The notes under the pieces were generated by a model that was not told the origin of the DNA, made no database searches, and saw nothing but the letters and a program-made list of their open reading frames with translations. A stretch of 64,000 bases of DNA, from positions 62,001 to 126,000 of the forward strand of contig SWBL01000091.1 of the NCBI GenBank assembly GCA_024195585.1, given 5' to 3'. The first letter of the stretch is position 1; each line of letters opens with the position of its first letter. The DNA is from Aureobasidium sp. EXF-3400. Lineage: Eukaryota > Ascomycota > Dothideomycetes > Dothideales > Saccotheciaceae. Below are positions 57,815 through 64,000 of this stretch, piece after piece. The position numbers and the translations under genes are program-made.

Positions 57815-58537
57815 AACGCCCATCTTCAATCAACTTCGAGCCATACCCCATCATTCCCTGGTAACAGATTTTCACGCCCGTGCTATACATCAGCCTCCCA
57901 GGCCACATAGCACGCGCACTATCAACAACCAACCCACCACGTACATGACACCTGCCATGTCTCGACCTTCGGTGGATACAATCGCCAGCCAAGTTGCTCT
58001 CACGCGTTGCTCATGATGAGGAGGATTCCGGGCCCGCCATGATGCCCGTGCTATCATGAGCTGGGTATTGTCCTTAACTGGCCCTTCTTACATATGCTGT
58101 CCGCACCACGTGGGGACACAGTACCAGTATCAATACCGCTGCGTTTGCAGGCTAGCAAACAATGCCTCTAATCCATGGCCACCACGTGCTAGAATCGTTA
58201 TCATCAAAGTATGAAAACTCAAATTACTTTTCTGTCACGTTCCACAACTCTGCCTCGTGTTTGCTGACTGCCTCTATCAGCGTATAACTACTGCTGGCCG
58301 CAACCCACATGAATTCAACTCCTCCCACATGCTTCCTTCGCATCTCTGCGCTGGTCCATCCCGTGGCAGCATGTGCATTCCAGTGTATATAACGACGCCC
58401 TGGTGCATCATGGATACCTCTCTTCAACCAACAACAGCAATTCACTTTCCGAATAACCAAAGCCTTCCGATATATACTTGCTTGAAGTTCAATCGATCTG
58501 ACTTCATACACAACCTTATACGTCAAAGTTTAGCACG
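57815..58537. other. intergenic region
   Basis: These 723 bp hold the 3' end of the histone-fold gene and the promoter of the next gene. A shadow frame overlaps the end. I see no RNA gene or repeat. Confidence 0.45.
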
Positions 58538-59155
58538 ATGCAAAAGTATCAAAGTGCTTCTGGTTCCTCTAACAGCAAAGGCAAGCAACCAATGCCGCCT
58601 GGAAAGTCGCCTAGCAAGTCTCCTGGCAAGTCGCGACCAATCCCTCGCGTTCTTCCACCGATCCCACTCTGTAAGTGCCGCGACCGTGTCGAAGAGCCAA
58701 CCTTTGCACAGGGCGAGAGACTCGAGTGGCCTCTTCTTCGCGAAAAGATCCTCCGTGTCTTCCCTCGTTCCTCAAACCCCATCATCCCTTGCGAGTGGGG
58801 CCAAAAAGTGGTCAGACAAGACGCCAACGGCAACACCTGGGACCTTCACTACCTCGAACTCAAGGAGTGCATCACCGCGCCATCTTATATGCCTGTTGCC
58901 CCCGAAGCCGCTCCTCAAGTGCTCTTGCGTGGTGAGATGGCAACCAGAATGTCCGATGCGCTGGAGAGTGTGATGAACATCTTGGATCAAATGCCCTACA
59001 ACTGGAGATACGACTCTAACACCAGGATTCCCATCCACGCCGAAGAGTTTCCTGCTTTTGAGATCAACTGCTCGATGTGTAATCTCCCTCGCAAGGATCC
59101 CAGATACTTGCCTCCCAAGCCTCAGACTAGCCACAAGCTCAACCTCAAGCGCTAG
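58538..59155 (+). CDS. unknown 205-residue protein
   Basis: An intronless frame starting with ATG and ending in TAG. I do not recognise the family. The first 40 residues are rich in Ser, Lys, Gly and Pro with a repeated GKSP/GKSR pattern (PPGKSPSKSPGKSR) and look disordered and basic. A compact part follows with two CxC/CxxC-type pairs: LCKCRDR near residue 45 and INCSMCNLP near residue 180. Between them are acidic and aromatic segments (EWPLLREKILRVFP, GNTWDLHYLELKECI, MNILDQMPYNWRYD). The spaced cysteines might bind a metal, but this is only a guess. Composition and codon use look coding, and no intron signals interrupt the frame. There is no operon-like link to its neighbours. Confidence 0.7.
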   Translation: MQKYQSASGSSNSKGKQPMPPGKSPSKSPGKSRPIPRVLPPIPLCKCRDRVEEPTFAQGERLEWPLLREKILRVFPRSSNPIIPCEWGQKVVRQDANGNTWDLHYLELKECITAPSYMPVAPEAAPQVLLRGEMATRMSDALESVMNILDQMPYNWRYDSNTRIPIHAEEFPAFEINCSMCNLPRKDPRYLPPKPQTSHKLNLKR

Positions 59156-59995
59156 ATGGACGTTGGTACGCCTGCCAGAGGAGTGCGAAGATCTGTACAG
59201 CTCGCCCGAGAACTGGACCAGAGGATCGACGATAGGACGAAGACATGACTACGAAACCAAAAATGACGACATGAAACGATATAATGTTATAACGATAATT
59301 ACCAAGCTTTGATCGCTAAAATGATGGACGAAACGAACCAGTTCATGAGGGAGCCGAAGCACAAATGGGATACTTTCTAAGGAAGGTTGAAATATATAGT
59401 CAGGTTCAAGATGAAGATACCGACGGAAACTTTGGTTTTACGCTCTGAGTCAAGTCTTCTCAATTCATGTTCTCACCTATGTTTTATGCCTCGTAGTTTC
59501 CTGTTGCACTCGATTCTCTAGCATTTGGTCTTCCCTGTTCATTCGCTGTTCTTTTATCAACGGTCCTTGAGTTTTTCGAAACAGCAATCCAGCATGCACA
59601 GGAGCAGGCGGTCCGCGTGGTAGAACTCTTCTTCTGGTTTTGTGACAAGGTCATCTGGTTAGCGAGTCCTAGTATTCGGACCATCTTTCCCATCCTCCGT
59701 TTTCTCATCTACATATATCCGTATTGATTTGAAATAGTCGCTGAGCACAGCTTTTGGGAATCAGTGATAGTATACAGTTTCTAAGCACTATTCAACGAAG
59801 AAGATCCAAGACAAAAATCCATCGATCGATACAAACAAAATACCAAGACAGTGGTTCCACAAAGGAACGAACCGCTATACTGTGTATAGAAGGAGGCTTA
59901 CTGCGCCAGGTCTGATTAACTATCTTCGTAGATCAAAAACAAGACATCTTGTATCCTGCGTTCGGTGAGAGGTCAGGTATGATCTTTGTATACTA
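59156..59995. other. gene-free stretch
   Basis: These 840 bp follow the unknown gene. The only frames are short and unsupported. The right end runs into the cysteine-rich frame described next. Confidence 0.4.
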
Positions 59996-60246
59996 GTGCT
60001 GGGTGATCTTGTTCTCTGTTTCCCCTTCACACTGTCCACAGCATTCGCTGTTCCTGCTAAAAACGACAGCCTAACTCAGTCTGAATCACTGGAGGCCGCA
60101 AATGTCGTCTACAAGCGAGCCAAAGATGGAAACATATGCAGCGGTGGGTGTCAAGGACGCTGCTACCCAGGAGGAGGTGCAGGCCATCGATGCTTCTCTT
60201 ACAGACCCTCCATCTGCAACGACAAAAGCTGCAGAGACAGTCGCAG
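59996..60246 (+). pseudogene. cysteine-rich secreted-like frame without an ATG
   Basis: The frame reads through a hydrophobic stretch (LVLCFPFTLSTAFAVPA) that looks like the end of a signal peptide, a short propeptide with a Lys-Arg site (VVYKRAKDG), and a compact six-cysteine part (ICSGGCQGRCYPGGGAGHRC, then PSICNDKSC). This layout resembles small secreted cysteine-knot peptides or effectors. However, the frame opens at GTG, the only nearby ATG (59979) is in another frame and followed by a stop, and I found no exon that supplies a start. A GTAAAT donor after 60246 could lead to an exon near 60325. It is either a decayed gene or one with an unseen first exon. Confidence 0.35.
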
Positions 60247-60810
60247 GTAAATCTTCAATCAACCTAGCTTCACGACAATAAAAAGGTTACTGGCCCATCC
60301 AACATTTATACAGTACCTCATCAGGAACCCACTGAAGCCAACAGCAATGGACACGACATCGACATCATTTGGCACAACATGCTTGCAACCAGCGATTTCA
60401 CCACTTGACGTGAAACGTCACGCCGTTCGATCCCTGAGCTCTTGGTCGATTTTACAGCATTGGTGCAACAGGGCTATTTAGAAGTCATCAATCTCAGCGT
60501 TGGCAAGTCGAGTTTTGTGGCAATCGTTGGTTGTGAAAAGAACTGGGCAGACTTGCAGAATGAGATACTTCAGGCTACTAGGTGATGCGCCATCACAATG
60601 CATGAAACAGTCACACAGTCGAAAAGAAATGATCATAGTATCATATTTAATCATCAATACTATTCAATATCCGTTATCTCCTCCCAACCCCTGTACCCTC
60701 AATGTGTATCCCCCCCAACCCAACCTGCCCAGCCACAAAAGTTCCAGAACACCAGTCCACACACCCCAAAAACCATTCTAAAAACCGTTTCAAGCCCACT
60801 GCGTTCCCTC
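60247..60810. other. gene-free stretch
   Basis: These 564 bp hold a C-rich, A-rich stretch (around 60680-60780) and the 3' end of the F-box gene. A possible second exon of the cysteine-rich frame lies at 60325-60481, but support is weak. Confidence 0.35.
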
Positions 60811-62988
60811 TCAATCACTCATATACTCAGTATCGCCTTCTGAGTCATCGTCTCCCAAGGACGCATCATCATGTCCTCCCTCCTCAGCATCTTTATCTTC
60901 GATATAGTCAGACACCTTCCAGAATGCAGTAGGTCCAGCAGGTCCATGACGGTCAAAGTCCTTGTCGAACCAGTTACCGAGCACGCCTCTGCCTGAGCGG
61001 ATGCCGCCGACCTGGATGCCTTCGCTTCGCCAGCGTTCTTCACTGTTTTGTGGAAAGACGTTAGCGTGTTGTTCCTCGGTCATGGTCGTGTATGTATTGA
61101 TGAGAAAGCAGCCTTTGGAAATGCAGAACAAGAGATATGCTGCTGTTGATGTCCTCATCAATGCAAAATCTGTCTTCTCTGCTTGCGAAGAAGACCAGGC
61201 CAGAGCATCTCTCACTTTCACTGCTTGTAACCACGTTCAAAATCCCGAGGAGAACGAGGTCAGCATGCCCGGATAGGGACACTTCTTCTACATGGGACTG
61301 GAGGTGTGCTCCATTGACAGGCATTCGTCTTTCGCAGTCGGGCAAAAAAGCCTTTCAGCACGCAAGCAGCCGCCCGTAACATTGAACACAATGAAATGCC
61401 AGACCACAAAACTTGCCGTGATCATGCAAAAGAAGACGTATTCCGGTGCGGGGAATCGAACCCCGACCTCCTCGGTGCCTTGAATGCAATTTGCAGACAG
61501 TGAAAGCGAGAAATCCTAGCCGTTAGACCACACCGGATGGCATAAAGTGGTACAGCAGTTTTGCGCAAAACAAAGTCAAAACAGAACAACGTACCTGTGG
61601 AATATGGAAAATGTCGTCCAGCGAATTTCACCTTCGGGAGTCTGTCGAACCACACCTACAAATACTTGTCAATGATTGAGAGTTAAGACGGGGCGACTTC
61701 GGACATACCTCTGATCTGCGAGTTGGCGTTTGCATCCCAGCTTGCATGTAAACTCCAGCTTGTGCCTGTGAACGAAACGACAGGATAATCTTGACCGTCC
61801 TCGGGTCCGGGAGGTTCGATTGCAGATACCCGAAGCTTCAGGCGGATGATCCTGATGGCCTCACGAGTGTTGATGGGGTCCCGAGGCTCATCGTCAGGTA
61901 CACTGTGCAAGAAGTTGAAGGCAAACAAGTCGTGGTAGTCCAGGAAGCAGACGACGCGCATCCATTCTCCAGTGATGCCATATGGATCCTGCATGTCAAG
62001 ATCGCCTGGTGGACTCAACTCCCGTACGAGCGCTATCGGTTGAGCAGAGACGTAGGAGTAGGGAGAGACACCGTTGAACGGCTTCTCCCATACTGGTTCA
62101 AAGACGTGTGGCGCTCTTCTGTTGAAGAGTCGCATGTTGTATCCCAGGACCACCATTACAGACTCGACTTTCTCCCAGTCGACTTCCTGACTTCCGTCGC
62201 TCTTGAAAGGACCCCACAGACTTTCTTCTGTGTATCGTCGGAGATCGTAAACTATAGCGCGAGCATAGTTGTTGGTTGGAGTCTGGCGAAAGTCGCCAGC
62301 TGAATCTGGATGCCAGAGAACAGAGTATGATGGTGATGGAGAGTTGTCATCGCTATCTTCCTGTACAAGCATTGGTGGGATCTGACAATCGATGGGGACA
62401 CCGTAAAGACAGTGGAGTTTTGCGGCAAGCTGGCGTAACTCTGGTGTGGCTGCTGGTTGCTGAGTCAAGTTTCCAGCGTGTTCGAAGAGGGAGGAGGCAG
62501 CGAGGAAGGCGTCTATGTTGTTTTGTGACTTGAAGAGGTCGGCGAGGAATGGAGCATTTTTTGTATTGTTCTTGACGGTCAGGAGTAGTGCGATAAGAGG
62601 AGCGGCCCATGCGAATGCCTCACGCTGGCGTGTGTCAATTTGAGGAGCCCACAAGTCTCATTGTGAAGACTGCTACAGACCTTTGTTTCGAGGTTGTCAC
62701 TCTGGAGTAGCTTCTGCAGCGCAACCAGGTTGCGTACTGACGACTCCCAGCAAGGCTCAGCTTCTGCTGGGTGATCCTGACTATCATATCAGTACTGCAT
62801 ACCAACAATTTCCATTAGTTTCTGCTGACCCATGAGCGCAGGTAGACACTCTTGCATAGTATCCTATTGCCATTCACGAATGAGTTGAAGGCACGGCATG
62901 TCGTACTTAATGCCGCAAGGTCGTGTCCGTCAACCTCACCCAGGATGCCCTGGAGAAGCTCGTGTGAAAGGTCCAGAAGACAGGTCAT
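60811..62988 (-). CDS. F-box protein, fungal type, with tRNA-bearing intron
   Basis: Five exons (62988-62830, 62776-62681, 62624-61709, 61655-61595, 61042-60811) join in frame to 487 residues. The first exon is the F-box: MTCLLDLSHELLQGILGEVD followed by DLAALSTTCRAFNSFVNGNR. F-box proteins dock on Skp1 and select substrates for SCF ubiquitin ligases. The rest matches a conserved fungal family in which a middle block (LRQLAAKLHCLYGVPID, VDWEKVESVMVVLGYNMRLF, GITGEWMRVVCFLDYHDL) is followed by EGEIRWTTFSIFH and EERWRSEGIQVGGIRS, GNWFDKDFDRHGPAGPTAFW. The tail is acidic. The fourth intron is 552 nt against about 53-56 nt for the other three and contains a tRNA-Glu gene in the same orientation. 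The substrate is unknown. Confidence 0.85.
61428..61431 (-). terminator. RNA polymerase III terminator of tRNA-Glu
   Basis: Read on the minus strand, a run of four Ts lies about 10 nt after the tRNA-Glu discriminator base, the minimum expected for pol III termination. Confidence 0.55.
61441..61537 (-). tRNA. tRNA-Glu (anticodon TTC) with intron
   Basis: A 97-nt gene on the minus strand. The acceptor stem is TCCGGTG/CACCGGA, fully paired. The anticodon stem TCTCG/CGAGG closes a CTTTCA-C loop, giving anticodon TTC. An intron of about 25 nt lies after position 37, the canonical place. The T arm is CGGGG-TTCGATT-CCCCG, with a B box. The gene lies inside the fourth intron of the F-box gene, same strand. 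Confidence 0.94.
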
Positions 62989-63416
62989 CCTGGTTGCAAT
63001 GCCTAAGAATGTGATGAGAGGGTGGAGAGGCAGTCAAGATCCGTCACATGGCACCTGAGTCTATCCCGCGGACTCTGTGCCTTCCTGAATATCGTGACCG
63101 CGGCTCGCCCACCCTAATGTATCCATGCGGGGAAGCGGCCGTGGTCGGAGTTAACGGTTGATCATTGTCCCTTTGCCCGGTTAAACTTGGTTAAACGTCA
63201 TACATCCATTTAGGCTTTCTTCGCTTCTACACCATATACTATCCAACAATGTTTTTTACTACATTCCTAGTCCGGAGCTAGCAAACAGATCAAAGCAAAC
63301 AACGAGTCCAGGTGCTCGTTGGTATTGGCCAGGTGCCATTCGCGGTTCCAAGGTCTGGAACCTTGCCTACTCTCGACCCAAGACCCAAGACTTTAAATCC
63401 ATGGTTCAGAACAATA
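62989..63416. other. intergenic region upstream of the F-box gene
   Basis: These 428 bp hold the F-box gene promoter and the 3' end of the fucosidase gene. I see no gene here. Confidence 0.45.
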
Positions 63417-64000
63417 TCAAGCACGATAATCCACTTTAAAGACCCAGCAGTATTCTTCCGCACTTGTGATATTCTGTGGGACTTGAATCTCCAAAATACC
63501 AGTTTCTGACTTCTGCCACGTCAAGCTAGTATTGCTCTGGATGCCCACAACAGTGACTACGTCTCCTGGCATGATTGGTATTGGTGCGTCGACAAGCAAT
63601 GTCTCGTTGACCGGCTGTTCGAGAGATAGGATGTAAAAAGCATCCCCAGTCTGCGTGAACCGGATATCGCCAGTCGAATCCTCGGGCGTGGTGAACCAGT
63701 AGGTTGTGTTGAAGATCGCTTCAGCATGAGCGTTGATCCATTTCCCAGCTGCTCGCAGGTTGTCCTGCTCTTCTTGAACAATAGTGCCGTCTGCTTTTGG
63801 TCCAACGTCGAGCAGGAAATTGCCATTCTTCGACACCATGTCGACAAGATCTCGCACAATGGTGCTAGCATTCATGTATGCAGATGGCTCGGTCGCTCGG
63901 TTGTAGCCATAACTGTATGGATCCATGCCTTGGTTGCTTTCCCATTTCTTGGCTTGTACAGTGGAGAACGTCGCATATTCTGGCGTGTCAAAATCTGCTG
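63417..64000 (-). CDS. GH29 alpha-L-fucosidase, C-terminal part (partial)
   Basis: The frame is open from the window edge (64000) to the TGA at 63417, giving about 194 residues of the C-terminal part. Alpha-L-fucosidases release fucose from glycans and plant cell-wall sugars, usually outside the cell. The visible barrel end has FDTPEYATFSTVQAKKWESN, QGMDPYSYGYNRATEP and MVSKNGNFLLDVGPKADGTI, which are characteristic of GH29, followed by WINAHAEAIFNTTYWFT and a beta-rich C-terminal domain (DIRFTQTGDAFYILSLEQP) ending WVFKVDYRA. The N-terminal half, including the catalytic nucleophile, is outside the window. Confidence 0.9.
   Translation of the reverse strand, partial: ADFDTPEYATFSTVQAKKWESNQGMDPYSYGYNRATEPSAYMNASTIVRDLVDMVSKNGNFLLDVGPKADGTIVQEEQDNLRAAGKWINAHAEAIFNTTYWFTTPEDSTGDIRFTQTGDAFYILSLEQPVNETLLVDAPIPIMPGDVVTVVGIQSNTSLTWQKSETGILEIQVPQNITSAEEYCWVFKVDYRA

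Noticed and set aside
60811..61221. Separate small gene at the 3' end of the F-box gene
   Set aside because: Its in-frame upstream part runs into intron sequence, while joining at 61042 to exon 4 restores the conserved family sequence in phase.
1..64000. Transposons, CRISPR arrays, virus-derived sequence
   Set aside because: I saw no transposase, reverse transcriptase, long terminal or inverted repeats, spaced repeat arrays or viral protein motifs. Short repeats found are simple microsatellites.

Overview
This is a filamentous ascomycete (Pezizomycotina) nuclear window. The protein genes have several short introns of about 48-67 nt (GTAAGT-type donors, CAG/TAG acceptors), tRNA genes carry internal A and B boxes, and the gene set is typical of these fungi (Dicer-like 2, Mus7/Mms22, fungal F-box protein, MARVEL protein). 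Codon use and cluster content would fit a dothideomycete, but that is a guess. About twenty protein genes, two intact tRNA genes and one tRNA relic can be supported. The window cuts a MARVEL gene at the left edge and an alpha-L-fucosidase gene at the right edge. Exon structures were worked out by hand from splice signals and reading-frame continuity; no homology search was run.

Layout. 1-206: 5' end of a MARVEL membrane protein. 1809-8042: three NAD(P)-dependent oxidoreductases (butanediol/sorbitol-type dehydrogenase, cinnamyl/ADH6-type dehydrogenase, aldehyde dehydrogenase). 8424-12745: Dicer-like protein 2. 13327-14194: nicotinamidase. 14416-14487: tRNA-Ala(TGC), followed by a 5'-half tRNA-Ser(CGA) relic. 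15692-34524: a complete five-gene set for galactosaminogalactan (GAG) synthesis: GH114 endo-galactosaminidase (ega3), CE18 deacetylase (agd3), GH135 hydrolase (sph3), a 2,756-residue membrane glycosyltransferase (gtb3), and a UDP-glucose 4-epimerase (uge3). 34932-37476: a mitochondrial Gta3/GatF-like amidotransferase subunit, alpha-SNAP (sec17), and a small three-exon gene. 37699-44580: Mus7/Mms22. 45673-47108: a polyglutamine protein with a bromodomain-like fragment. 47683-48492: pyridoxamine-phosphate oxidase. 48631-50473: sugar transporter. 51608-53940: MLH1. 54161-56998: CLC chloride channel/transporter. 57211-57814: histone-fold protein (CHRAC1/Dpb3 type). 58538-59155: unknown 205-residue protein. 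60811-62988: F-box protein whose fourth intron contains a tRNA-Glu gene.

How the genes work together. The clearest system is the GAG cluster. Uge3 supplies UDP-Gal and UDP-GalNAc, Gtb3 polymerises and probably exports the chain, Agd3 deacetylates GalNAc outside the cell, and Ega3 and Sph3 cleave GalN-rich or GalNAc-rich stretches. gtb3 and uge3 are divergent across a 1.3-kb intergenic region. gtb3, sph3 and agd3 lie on one strand, and ega3 faces agd3 across a 1.5-kb gene-free gap. The exopolysaccharide logic parallels the bacterial Pel system, and the Gtb3 transferase segment looks PelF-like. The other genes are mostly housekeeping and show no evident link to the cluster.
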